Assembly (NCBI RefSeq): GCF_000935125.1
Contig: NZ_JRKI01000029.1
Coordinates: 248,001-312,000 of the forward strand
Direction of reading: 5' to 3'
DNA: 64,000 nucleotides
DNA from: Streptomyces natalensis ATCC 27448
GTDB lineage: Bacteria > Actinomycetota > Actinomycetes > Streptomycetales > Streptomycetaceae
In this document: in pieces, positions 31,146-40,500 of the stretch
Numbering within the stretch: the first letter of the stretch is position 1
How the letters are laid out: the number at the start of each line of letters is the position of its first letter
Notes under the pieces: generated by a model
The model's database searches: none
Told to the model about the DNA's origin: nothing
The model's input: only the letters and a program-made list of their open reading frames with translations
Program-made: the position numbers and the translations under genes

Positions 31146-32966
31146 CTACGGGTAGTCCACCACGTAGGACTGCTGGTGGTCCGTGTTCGCCGGGCCGCCC
31201 TGGTCGTTGATGACGTGGTTGATCGTGCCCGTGCCGCCGAGCGAGACCGTCACCATGTGGTGGAGCTGCACGCCGTTCGCACGGGGTACCTGGAAGGCGC
31301 GGTCGGCGGCGACGGACTTGTTGACGTTGAAGTAGCAGTAGCTGCCCAGCCCGTACGCCTGGTGGTCGGTGACCTTGTCGGCCACCTTGTACGCGGCGTA
31401 ACCCTTGGTGTCGCCGTCCGTCCAGGCCGCCTGGTCCGGCGGGTCGTAGGGCATCTCGTTCTGGAAGAAATACGTCCGGCCGTGATTGCCGTTCCAGACC
31501 ACCTGGTCCTTCTGGTAGTGCTCGACGAACAGGCCGTACATCGTGACGTTGTCGCCGTTGACGGTCAGTCCGTTGTCCGCGGTGTTCTGCGTCCAGCCGA
31601 TTCCGTCGCCGTGGTCGGCCCGCCAGATCCAGGTGTGGTCGCCGATGACGTCCGAGCTGTTGATGACGAGGCTCTTGGTCGCCGTGCCGACGCCCGCGCC
31701 GCCGACCCGGAAGTAGACGTCGTGCAGGGAGGAGGGGTTGCCGGAGTGGTCCGCCGAAGCGCCCTTCGGGCCCATCTCCATCAGCGTGTCCGAGCTCTTC
31801 TGACCGGCGTCGATCAGCAGACCCGCGATGTTCGCTCCGTCGACGTCGGCCACCGAGAGGGCGGTGACTCCGCCGTCCGGGACGAGGGTGGCCAGGCCCA
31901 GGCCGAGCACCACGGTATCCGGCTTCGTCACCTTGATCGTGTCGTCCAAGTGGTAGACACCGGGCGTGAACAGCAGGTGTTTGCCCTGCTTCAGCGCGCC
32001 GTTGATCTGGGACGCCGTCATGCCGGGCTTGGCGATGAAGAAGTCACTCAGCGGCAGTGAGGTGCCTTTCGGGGCGCCGCCGGACCAGGTGGTGCCCTTG
32101 GTGTCCGTGGCGGCGCCGGGGACGAAGACCTTGTACGCACCCGCATCGTCGATGTAGAGGAACGGCTTCTCCCGGGACTTGGGGGTCTTGTCCACCGTGG
32201 TGTACGGCGGCTGGGGGAAGGTGCCGGCCGGCGGGTTGGTCGCTCCGACGAACACCATGTTCCAGTTGGAGCCGTTCCAGCTGCCCCACTCGGTGTTGCG
32301 GGAGAGGTACTGCTGCTGTGAGCCGGAGGAGACCGAACCGTCGACCTTGGTGTCGGCGAGCAGGCCGCCGCTGGACCAGCCGTGGTTGCGCGGATCCAGC
32401 TGGAGGTTGCCCTTCACATGCATCCGGCGGAACGGCGCGGCCTGCGAGACGGCCCACCGGTCGGTACCGTTCACCGGGGTCACGGCCATGTTCTCGGCGT
32501 CGCGCCAGAAGTTCTGTGTCGCGTTGTCGCCGAACCAGTCGGCCTCGGCATGCACATCGCCGTTGATGTCGGTGTCGTCGGGCGACAGGCCGAGGCCGGC
32601 GATCTGCGTGGAGAAGCCGATGTTGGCGTCCACGTCGTACTTCCCCGGCTTGAACAGCAACGCGTGCCGTTCCTCGCCGAACTGGTTCTTCTCCTGCGCC
32701 TTGAAGACCGTGTCGAGCCGGGACTGGATCTGCTCCTTGGGCATCGACGGGTCGAAGATGTCCACGTTGGGGCCGAGGTCCGGGGCATCCGCTGCGGTGA
32801 TGTGCTTCTGCGGTGTGCGGTGTTCGGGTCCTGCGCTCGCGCTCTGGGGGGAGAGGAGGGCCGCGGTGCCGGCCGCGAGGACGAGGGCGGCGGCAGCGGC
32901 GGTCAGGGCGCGGCGCCTGCGATGGCGCGGCCGGCCCGACTCGTCGCGGGTCATGTTCCGCTTCAC
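31146..32966 (-). CDS. Secreted right-handed beta-helix protein
   Basis: The 606-residue protein has a very basic start (RPRHRRRRA) and hydrophobic helix, ending ASA-GP, a possible Tat-like or Sec signal. The mature part (about residue 50 on) resembles the pectate-lyase/GH55-like beta-helix proteins often misnamed adenylyl cyclase in Streptomyces: HALLFKPGKYDVD, LLFTPGVYHLDDTI, SLVINSSDVIGDHTWIWRADHG and GLFVEHYQKDQVVWNGN, split over successive coils. It probably binds or cleaves a polysaccharide. The GTG at 32966 lies 11 bp past the chitinase stop and follows a G-rich site; ATG 32954 is an alternative. The tight spacing implies one transcript with the chitinase. Confidence 0.75.
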   Translation of the reverse strand: MKRNMTRDESGRPRHRRRRALTAAAAALVLAAGTAALLSPQSASAGPEHRTPQKHITAADAPDLGPNVDIFDPSMPKEQIQSRLDTVFKAQEKNQFGEERHALLFKPGKYDVDANIGFSTQIAGLGLSPDDTDINGDVHAEADWFGDNATQNFWRDAENMAVTPVNGTDRWAVSQAAPFRRMHVKGNLQLDPRNHGWSSGGLLADTKVDGSVSSGSQQQYLSRNTEWGSWNGSNWNMVFVGATNPPAGTFPQPPYTTVDKTPKSREKPFLYIDDAGAYKVFVPGAATDTKGTTWSGGAPKGTSLPLSDFFIAKPGMTASQINGALKQGKHLLFTPGVYHLDDTIKVTKPDTVVLGLGLATLVPDGGVTALSVADVDGANIAGLLIDAGQKSSDTLMEMGPKGASADHSGNPSSLHDVYFRVGGAGVGTATKSLVINSSDVIGDHTWIWRADHGDGIGWTQNTADNGLTVNGDNVTMYGLFVEHYQKDQVVWNGNHGRTYFFQNEMPYDPPDQAAWTDGDTKGYAAYKVADKVTDHQAYGLGSYCYFNVNKSVAADRAFQVPRANGVQLHHMVTVSLGGTGTINHVINDQGGPANTDHQQSYVVDYP

Positions 32967-32977
32967 GATGCCCCCGC

Positions 32978-34012
32978 TCAGCCCGTGTATCCGGCGAAGA
33001 TCTTGGTGAACTGCCAGGGTTCCTGGTCCACGCCGGAGCAGGTGTCGTCGTTGGGGTAGGGGCCGGGGCACGGGCGGTCGCGGTTGGCCGACCAGTAGGT
33101 GAGGCGGGCGAGGTGGTGTTCCTGGGCGTAGGCGCGGATGGCCTCGAAGTTCTGCGGTGTGACCTGCTCGTTGGCGTCGGTGATGCCGTTCATCGACGAG
33201 ATGCCGCTGTGCCGGTAGGCCGCGTCGTCGCGGTAGCCGTAGGCGTCCTTGACCGTGTTCTTCAGACCCTCGGCGGCCTTCTTCGTCAGCTCGCCCATGT
33301 CCTGACCGCCCGCGTCGCCGAAGTCGAACGGCATGATCGTCCAGCCGTCCACCGCCAGACCGGAGCCCGCGGCCCGCTTGATCATGCTGTCGTCCGGGCC
33401 GTCCTGGGCGCTGGGGAACGTGACGTACGTCGTCAGACCGGAGTGGTGCGCCTTCACCTGCTTCAGCGCGTCGATCGTCTTCTGCTGCACCTGGGGGTCG
33501 TCGTAGGCATCGCCCTCGATATCGATGTCGATCGCCTTCAGGCCGTAGGCGTCGATCACCTTCTGGTACGCGCCGGCCAGGGCCGAGGCGTCCGGGCAGG
33601 TCTGTTCCAGCTTGTTGCCGTTGGCCCCGCCGAAGGAGGGGACGACGTCGCCGCCCTTGGCACGGATCGCGTCCACGGTCCGCGCGTCGACGCCGCCGGT
33701 GAGCGGGCGGCTGCCGTCCCACTGCGGATCGCACGTACCGCCGCTGAGGACGAAGGCCAGGGTGAACCACTTGACGCCGGTGGCGTCCATCACCGTGGCG
33801 GGATCGGGCGGGTTGCCCCACCCGTTGTAGAGGTACGGGGCCACGGCCTGCGGCGCATCGGCCGCCTTGGGCCCGTCGGACGGTACGGCGCCGGCCGCCG
33901 CGGTCGTGCTGCCGCCGATGAGCGCAGCGGCGACCACGCCGATCGTGCTCCGGCGGGCGCCACGCATGTGCCGTGACCGCGATCTGCTTCCGTGCCGTGC
34001 TGGTGAACTCAT
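32978..34012 (-). CDS. Secreted GH18 chitinase
   Basis: The 344-residue protein has a signal peptide (about 1-40, basic then hydrophobic). A single GH18 barrel follows: WFTLAFVLSGG, DVVPSFGGANGN and the catalytic strand LKAIDIDIEGDA, in which DIDIE fits the family's DxxDxDxE acid site. Later YVTFPSAQDG and WTIMPFDFGD provide the usual Tyr/Met/Asp positions. No chitin-binding domain is attached. It cleaves chitin or similar N-acetylglucosamine polymers outside the cell. AGGAG lies just before the ATG. A DasR-like site about 215 bp upstream suggests control by N-acetylglucosamine status. It is first in an operon with the beta-helix gene. Confidence 0.9.
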   Translation of the reverse strand: MSSPARHGSRSRSRHMRGARRSTIGVVAAALIGGSTTAAAGAVPSDGPKAADAPQAVAPYLYNGWGNPPDPATVMDATGVKWFTLAFVLSGGTCDPQWDGSRPLTGGVDARTVDAIRAKGGDVVPSFGGANGNKLEQTCPDASALAGAYQKVIDAYGLKAIDIDIEGDAYDDPQVQQKTIDALKQVKAHHSGLTTYVTFPSAQDGPDDSMIKRAAGSGLAVDGWTIMPFDFGDAGGQDMGELTKKAAEGLKNTVKDAYGYRDDAAYRHSGISSMNGITDANEQVTPQNFEAIRAYAQEHHLARLTYWSANRDRPCPGPYPNDDTCSGVDQEPWQFTKIFAGYTG

Positions 34013-34070
34013 GGGGGGGCTCCTGTGCGGTGGGGGGAGCAGGCGACACCCGGGGGCGGCTGCACTGCCG

Positions 34071-34103
34071 TCAGAAGTGCGTGTGCATCAGAAGTGCGTG
34101 TGC
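34071..34103 (+). repeat. Tandem 17-bp direct repeat in the chitinase leader
   Basis: TCAGAAGTGCGTGTGC occurs at 34071-34086 and 34088-34103, one base apart, between the DasR-like site and the chitinase start. Confidence 0.8.
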
Positions 34104-34224
34104 CCCGGAGAGCTGAAGGAGCGTTGAAGACCTGGACGTCAAGGCATGGTGGGGCCGCCCTCCGAAACGCGGTGCACAGTCGGTTCGGCCGACCGGGAAT
34201 GGCGTCGGGACCGGAGCAGTTCAG

Positions 34225-34240
34225 GTTGGTCCAGACCTGT
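34225..34240 (-). promoter_or_regulatory. DasR-responsive element (dre-like) upstream of the chitinase
   Basis: TTGGTCCAGACCTG (34226-34239) matches the chitinase direct-repeat/dre consensus (TGGTCTAGACCA) at all but two core positions. DasR represses chitin genes through such sites until glucosamine-6-phosphate accumulates. It is placed properly for the chitinase promoter. Confidence 0.7.
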
Positions 34241-34450
34241 TGCACGGCTTGAGTTAACTGGGCGTAGGGAGGGGCGTCAAGACTGCTGGCATCACTTCAG
34301 AAAGTGAACACACTGGTCGGCGGCGACCGGGGCCGGTAAAGAAACAACCGTCGGCCCGTCAATTGCCTTGCCACGAAGGGCGAGCGGCGCAGGAACCGGG
34401 GGGTGGGCAGCAGAAGCGCTACCGGCAAGGCCGCGCGACGGGCGCCGGTG

Positions 34451-34597
34451 ACTGCAACGCATTCACCAGGTCACCCTCGCCGGGCCCGCCGGACGGCTCG
34501 AGCAGACCACTCAGACGACCGACATCCAGGAGCAGATCTTCACGACCTGCGGCATTCCGATGCCGGCAAATTTGAGCGGCCTCACCACCGCCGAGTA
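34451..34597 (+). pseudogene. Transposase-like C-terminal fragment, unassigned
   Basis: After a TGA, a 48-codon frame reads IHQVTLAGPAGRLEQ then QEQIFTTCGIPMPANL and ends in TAG. It has coding-like composition and the feel of a transposase tail, but I cannot assign a family. From 34598 to 34950 only another short coding-like tail (PELLEAATEIDRPTENPF, ending at 34800) was seen. The region is debris between the chitinase and the P450. Confidence 0.3.
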
Positions 34598-34950
34598 GGC
34601 CCTGATCAGGTCAAACAGCCGACGGAGGCGTGGACACACGACCCCGTCGGCACCTCATGCCCGTTCCCGCAGGTCACAACCGCAATCCGTCATGATCGTG
34701 TGCCTGCCAACTGTCGAACTCGGGCGAACCCGGCGACCTGCCCGAACTGCTCGAAGCCGCCACCGAAATCGACCGCCCCACCGAGAACCCCTTCGTCTGA
34801 CCGCCGGCCGGTGCCCGGCCCCTGGGCACCGGCCCCAGCTCCATACGTCATGTCGATCTGGAGGCTCTGGCGCAATGCCGGTGGTGCGGCCCGCTCTTGG
34901 CCCGGCGGCGGGCCGCAGGCGGATCAGCAACGTGACAGCACCCTCTGGGG

Positions 34951-36219
34951 CTACCAGGCGCAGGGTAGGTGCGTGATGTCCTGGGTGGCGCCGCGAGGGT
35001 GGTAGGTGGGTGGAGCGGTGGCGTGAAGGGTAGGGATCCGGGTGAGGAGCTCGGTGAGCAGTGCGGTGAGTTCGCGGCGAGCGAGGTGGGCACCCAGGCA
35101 GAAATGCGGGTTGGGAGTTCCGAAGCCCAGGTGCGGGTTGGGATTCCTCAGGATATCGAGGGTCTGGGGGGAGGAGAAGACGGTGTCGTCCATGTTCGCC
35201 GAGGCGTAGTAAAGGATGACTTTGTCGCCGATCTGAAAGATCTGGTCGCCGAGTTGGGTGGGGTGCCTGACGGTGCGCCGGACCCAGGAGACCGAACTGG
35301 CGTGCCGGACGAACTCCTCGATTGCGGTGGGCAAGCGGGCGGGCAGATCGCCGAGCAGCAGGCGATACTGGTCGGGATGGTCTGTGAGCTGGCTGAGCGC
35401 GTGGCACAGGGTGTTGCGGACGGTTTCATTGCCACCGCCGACCAGGGCGAGGAAGAAGGTGATGGCCTCGGTCTCGTTGAGGTACGCGCCAGCTCCCTGG
35501 CTGGTGGCCACGGCGGAGATCAGATCGTCGGTCGGGTGGGCGCGGCGGGTGCGGACGAGATCGGCGATCAGCCGGCCGACGGTGTCGAGAGCCTGGGCGA
35601 GTTGCCGGGGGTCGACTCGGCTGTCCATGTCGGTGGCCTGGAAGAGCAAGTCGACGGCATGGAGCACTACAGGCCGGTCTGCGTCGGGGATCCCGGTCAT
35701 CGTACAAATGACCTGTATGGGAAGGGCTGGCGCGACGTCGCGGGCGAAGTCGCAGGGGCCGCGGTCGAGCAGGTCGTCGACGATCCTGCGCGCCTGGACG
35801 GCCATGTGCGCTTCCAACTGCTGGATCTTGGCGGGGGTGAACATGCGGGAGACGATCTTGCGTAGCCGGGCATGCCGGGGGTTGTCCAGGTTGATGATGG
35901 CCGCCTGGTCTTGGCGGATCTGAGGTGGCGGGGCCTCAAGGCTTACTGCTGTGGGCTCGCTGCTGAATGCCTGGGTGTCCCGTCCCGCGGCCAAAACATG
36001 GCTGTAGCGGGTCAGGGCGTAGAAGCCGTCGCCCACCTGCCAGGCGCCCGTCGCGGGACGGTGGAGGAAGACGGGCGCGTCCTGCGCGCGCAAGCGGGCG
36101 AAGACGGCGTCACGCTGATGAGGAGGTCGGGTCCAGAAGGCCGCGGACAACGGGTTGTCGGCGCCGTCGCACGGGAACGGGTCCCTACTCGGCGGAAGGT
36201 GGCCCTGCTGCGCAGTCAT
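34951..36219 (-). CDS. Cytochrome P450
   Basis: The 422-residue protein is a soluble bacterial class I P450. The heme-ligand loop FGTPNPHFCLGAHLAR is near residues 373-388 with the Cys proximal ligand. The I-helix oxygen-binding segment is LVGGGNET (near 248-255), in which GGNET replaces the commoner AGxDT, and the K-helix ExxR is in EEFVRHA. SGN-like substrate loops are not diagnostic. It needs a ferredoxin partner, and none is encoded nearby. Its start overlaps the SDR stop by 4 bp (ATGA), so the two are translated together, apparently as the tailoring end of the PKS2 cluster. Hydroxylation of the polyketide is the likely role, by inference. Confidence 0.9.
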   Translation of the reverse strand: MTAQQGHLPPSRDPFPCDGADNPLSAAFWTRPPHQRDAVFARLRAQDAPVFLHRPATGAWQVGDGFYALTRYSHVLAAGRDTQAFSSEPTAVSLEAPPPQIRQDQAAIINLDNPRHARLRKIVSRMFTPAKIQQLEAHMAVQARRIVDDLLDRGPCDFARDVAPALPIQVICTMTGIPDADRPVVLHAVDLLFQATDMDSRVDPRQLAQALDTVGRLIADLVRTRRAHPTDDLISAVATSQGAGAYLNETEAITFFLALVGGGNETVRNTLCHALSQLTDHPDQYRLLLGDLPARLPTAIEEFVRHASSVSWVRRTVRHPTQLGDQIFQIGDKVILYYASANMDDTVFSSPQTLDILRNPNPHLGFGTPNPHFCLGAHLARRELTALLTELLTRIPTLHATAPPTYHPRGATQDITHLPCAW

Positions 36220-37007
36220 CGCTGGACCTCGCCTCCTGCGTGCAGTTCTCGGGTGATCCGGTCGACGTCCATCCGGCGGAAGAGGTTGTGGGTCAGGTCG
36301 GGGGCGGTTGCCGCCAAGGTGGCGACCGCCCGGAAGGGCCAGGGCGAGACGATGACCTCGCCACGGTTGTGCTCGACGGCGCGGATCGTGGCGTGGGCGA
36401 TGTCGCGGGGGCTATTGGAGCCGCCGGTCCACCGGGGCAGACGGACCTCGGGCTTGCTGGAGGAGGTGTTACGGATGAAGCCGGGCAGGATGGAGGAGAC
36501 CCCCACGTTGTGGGGGCGGAGCTCCTGCCGCAGGGCTCGGCTGTAACCGCGGAGCCCGAACTTGGCGCAGTTGTACAGGGCTGCGTAGGGGGATGCGTAT
36601 TTCCCAGCCAGCGACAGCATGAACACCACGTGCCCTCTCCCGCGCGCGATCATCTGCTCGGTGGCCAGGTGAGCCAGGTGTACCGGGGCACGGAGGTTGA
36701 CGTCGAGGAGGTAGTTGACCTCTTCCGGAGAGAATTCGGTCATCGCCCCGAAGGCCAGCATGGCGGCGTTGGCGATCAGGATGTCCACGAGCCCGGCCTC
36801 CTGGACGAGTTTGGCCGCGGCGGCCGGCGCGGACAGGTCGGCGGCGACGGCGGTGCCGCCGACTTCTGTGGCGAGCGCGGCCAAGTCGCTTTTCCTGCGG
36901 CCGGTGAGCACCATACGCGCTCCGGCGCCGGCCAGTTCGCGCGCAAGCGCCTGGCCGACAAGACCGGTCGCCCCGGTCAACAGGATTGTGGAACCGCTGA
37001 TCTGCAT
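36216..37007 (-). CDS. Short-chain dehydrogenase/reductase
   Basis: The 263-residue SDR starts at ATG 37007 after AGGGG. TGATGLVG (about residues 11-18) is the cofactor loop, ANAAML near 80 is the NAG-like motif, Ser lies in FMLSLAGK, and YNCAK holds the catalytic Tyr and Lys. It belongs to the classical branch that oxidises or reduces hydroxyl and keto groups. The TGR after the second strand (VLTGRRK) suggests NADP use. It lies 19 bp past the end of the small frameshifted gene and overlaps the P450 start. With the P450 it probably modifies the PKS2 product. Confidence 0.87.
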   Translation of the reverse strand: MQISGSTILLTGATGLVGQALARELAGAGARMVLTGRRKSDLAALATEVGGTAVAADLSAPAAAAKLVQEAGLVDILIANAAMLAFGAMTEFSPEEVNYLLDVNLRAPVHLAHLATEQMIARGRGHVVFMLSLAGKYASPYAALYNCAKFGLRGYSRALRQELRPHNVGVSSILPGFIRNTSSSKPEVRLPRWTGGSNSPRDIAHATIRAVEHNRGEVIVSPWPFRAVATLAATAPDLTHNLFRRMDVDRITRELHAGGEVQR

Positions 37008-37026
37008 AGCTACCCCTGAGTCTGCT

Positions 37027-37252
37027 TCAGCCAAGGTTCACGCCGGTGCTGGTCCGGCAGTCCGCGAGAGCCGCGAGCGATACGTCCAGCAGGTCGCGCA
37101 TGGCGTCGTAGGTGGTGCAGGCCTTCCCGTTGGCCGCGGTCCTCGTAGCGGAACTCCTCCCCCAGGCAACCCAGGGTGTACTCGTAGTCCCTGTCGTTCA
37201 GCGTGTCGGTGGTCTTGGTCACTCGACCGACGTCCTCTTGCGCCGAGGCCAT
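37027..37252 (-). pseudogene. Small Cys-containing gene with an apparent frameshift, about 75 aa
   Basis: The frame from ATG 37252 reads MASAQEDVGRVTKTTD and LNDRDYEYTLGCLGEEFRYED with strong codon bias, then degenerates into GLHHLRRHARPAG. Shifting frame by one near 37140-37145 continues coding-like: TAANGKACTTYDAMRDLLDVS then LAALADCRTSTGVNLG, to a TGA at 37027-37029, only 19 bp before the SDR start. A single-base indel or sequencing error would restore one protein with three Cys. I do not know the family. The position between the PKS and SDR genes makes it part of the cluster. Confidence 0.5.
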
Positions 37253-37523
37253 GAAGCTCTCCTACCTAGATGACATATCGTCAATAGGCCGATGGGCTGT
37301 TGGACGTGGCCCAGTAATGGGTGTGGGCGGCGAGCGCGGTGCCGGTGTGGTGCCAGGTGGCCGGCGAGCTGGCCGAGCCGTGAACAGACCACCGGACCGT
37401 GGGGCATGCGATGGCGGGCAGGCCGCTGCCTGCAGTGCCGCTTCCCCTGGTGTGTCGAAACACTGGTGTCCAATCGCCTCTCCGAGCCCGACTGCTGAAC
37501 GGCATGGCAGGTGCGGGACTGGT
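37253..37523. other. Gap between PKS2 and the small gene, 270 bp
   Basis: No gene is supported. A 43-codon minus-strand stretch ending at 37281 looks mildly coding but has no recognisable content. A promoter for the small gene-SDR-P450 operon could lie here. Confidence 0.35.
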
Positions 37524-40500
37524 TCACGCGCCGCTACTGAGGTGGTCTTCCAAGTGGGTCAGGATGGCCTCGCTCAGTGCCTCGACAGTGGGTGAGGTCC
37601 ACACCACGATCCGGGGGATGGGGGTCTCCAGGTCACGTTCGAGGCGAATGCGCAGTTCCAGCCCCATCAACGAGTCCAGGCCGATCGACGACAGAGCAGT
37701 GTCCGGCCCGATCATGTCGACGTTGATCCGCAAGATGGCGGCGAGCTGCGCCACGACTTGGGCGCGCAGCAGTTCGTGCCGACGGTCAGGTGTGGGGGCC
37801 GAGCGGAGAGCTACCAGAGGGGAAGTCGGTTCGCCGGTCTCCCGCCCGCCGCCAGCGGCGCCGGCGATGACGTCGGAGAAGAAGGACATCTCGGCCAGGG
37901 TCGCGAAGGAGCCGAGCCAGTCGGTCAGTTCGGACGGGTTGTAGCACGTACGCCGGCGGCCGTAGGCGATGATGCGGTCCAGGGCCGCCACGCCTTCGGC
38001 AGGCGGGATGGAGGCGTAGCCGCGCTTTTCGAGGGTGAGGCCTCGGCCGACTTGGCTCCAGATCCCCCAGTTGATACAGCGGGTTTCGGGACGGCCTTGG
38101 GCGGTGCGCCAGGCCAGGAACTCATCCAGCCAGGCGCTGGCCGCCGCATAGGCGGCCTGACCGGGGGTGCCGAACACGGATGCGATGCTGGAGAACCCGA
38201 TCCACCAGTCCAGAGGGTGGCCCGAGGTGGCCTGGTGCAGGTTCCAGGCTCCCCGTGCCTTGGGTTGCCAGACCCGGTGCAGCAGTTCGGGATCGAACCG
38301 CTCGACGGAAATGTCCTCGACCACCGCGGCTCCGTGCAGGACGCCGCGCAGTCGGTGGCCGCCGCCAGTGGCGGCCTCGACGAGCCTGCCCGCGGTCCGG
38401 TCATCGCTGATGTCGCCCAGAACGACGCTGACGCGGGTCTTTGCCGCCAGTCGGTCCAGTGTCTGCTGAGTCTCGGCGGAAGGCGCGCGGCGGCTGTTGA
38501 GGACGATGTGGCCGGCGCCGTGGTCAGCCAGGTGGTGTGCGATCACCAGGCCCAGGCCGCCCAGGCCGCCGGTGATGATGTAGCTGCCGTCCGGGGACGC
38601 GACGGGGACTTGGTCGGGGGGCGTCACGAGGTTGGCCTGGTCCTGCTGCGGCCAGGTCAGGATGAGCTTGCCGATGTGCTCGGCGTTCGCCATCGTGCGG
38701 AAGGCGGTGGACGCCTCGGTCAGCGCGAACTCGGCATACGGCAGCACCGGCAGCCGGCGCGCACGCAGGTCGGCGGCGACTTCGCCCACCATCTGCCGGA
38801 TCAGGCCGGGCGCGAGCTGGGGCAGCAGCGCAAGGTCCACACTGTGGAAGGTGATGTTGCGGCGGAAGGGATACAACCCCAGCCGGGTGTCGGCGTAGAT
38901 GTCCTTCTTGCCGAGCTCGACGAAGCGTCCCAGTGGGGCGAGCAGGTCCAAGGTCGCTTTCTGGGCCGCTCCGGTCAAGGAGTTGACCGCGATGTCCACA
39001 CCCCGTCCGCCGGTCGCCTGGCGTGCCTCGTCGGCGAAGTCCAGGTTGCGGGAGTCGAAGACGGACTTCACGCCCAGGGAACGCAGGTAGGCGCGCTTGG
39101 CATCGGTGCCAGCGGTGGCCAGTACTCGAGCACCGCGTGCATGGGCCAGGTGCAGGGCAGCCAGGCCCACGCCGCCGGCCGCCGAGTGGATCAACACGGT
39201 GTCACCCGGCTGCACTCGTGCCAGGTGCACCAGGCTGTACCAGGCGGTCAGATAGGCCGTGAGCAGTCCGGCTGCGGCCTGGACGGGCATGTCGTCGGGG
39301 ATGGCGAAGGCGTGGGCAGCCGGGACTGTGACGTACGAGCAGAATCCTCCGGCCTCCGCCCCCAGCACTGGCACGGCTACCCGGTCGCCCTTTCGGTACC
39401 CGGTGACGTCCCGGCCGACGGCGACCACGGTGCCGGCGCACTCGGTGCCGGCGCGTCGCATGCCGGGCGGTGCCACCGGCAAGGTGGCCTCGCCCAAGGC
39501 CGGGTCTTCGGACGGGTAGAGTCCCATCGCCATCAGCACATCGATGAAGTTCAACCCGCTGGCGTGGACCTGGACCTCGATCTCGTCGGGCCCGGGGTGC
39601 CGGCGCGGGCGGGGGACGAGCTCGAAGGAGTCCAGATCGCCGGGGCACCGCAGATCCAGGGCTATCCCGTCCTGGCCGAAACGGCCGGTGCCGGTCCGTC
39701 GATCGGTGTCTCGCATGGGAGCGCGTGAAAGCCGGGCCCGATAGCGCTGTCCCTGACGCCAGGCGACCTCGTCATCGACCACATCCCCCGCCAGAAGCTC
39801 GGCAGCCAGGTCGTCGGCGCCGGTCACCGTGTCGATGTCGACGCTGGTCGGGCAGAGTTCGGCATGTTCGTACCCAAGAACCCGCACCAGGGCGCGCAGC
39901 CCGGCGCTGTGGAGATACATCTGGTCGTCCGCCAGCACCTGCCGGGCGGCGCGTGTCACGACCCAAAGACGCGACACAGCGGCGGAGCCGGTGGAGAGGT
40001 GGCCGACCAGGGCCTTGACCAGAAGAGCGGTCCGGCCCACTCGTTGCTCGGCATGCTCCAGGGTGATGTCGTCGAGTACGGCCCGGCCCGGTCCGGGCAG
40101 CACCACGACGCCTTGCCATTCCCGGGCGGCGCCCAGCGCCCGTCCCACGCGCTCGGCGATGGCTTCGGCTGGTAGGCCGAGTGGCAGCACGAGGTTCTGG
40201 CAGGTCTGGCCACACACGTCCAACTGCTCTGCCAACGCCTGCGCGTCGTCTGCGGAGCTGTCGCCGGGCTCGGTGATCAGCAGCCACCGGCCCGGTGTCG
40301 GCACGGATGCCGCCGGCAGCGGCGCCGGGAGCCAGGTGACCTGCAACAGCCTGCTGTCGAACAACGTCGGCGAGTGGGTGGGATCGGAGCGGGTGAACCG
40401 TACTCCGGTCGCCTCGGCGAGGACGGTGCCCTCCGGATCCAGCCACTGCACCTGGCCGATGCATCCCGCGTCGTCGCTGTGGTCGAGCCGAGCCAGGCAG

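Noticed and set aside
37758..39728. Plus-strand frame of 656 codons over PKS2
   Set aside because: Antisense to the KR and ER domains; no recognisable protein features.
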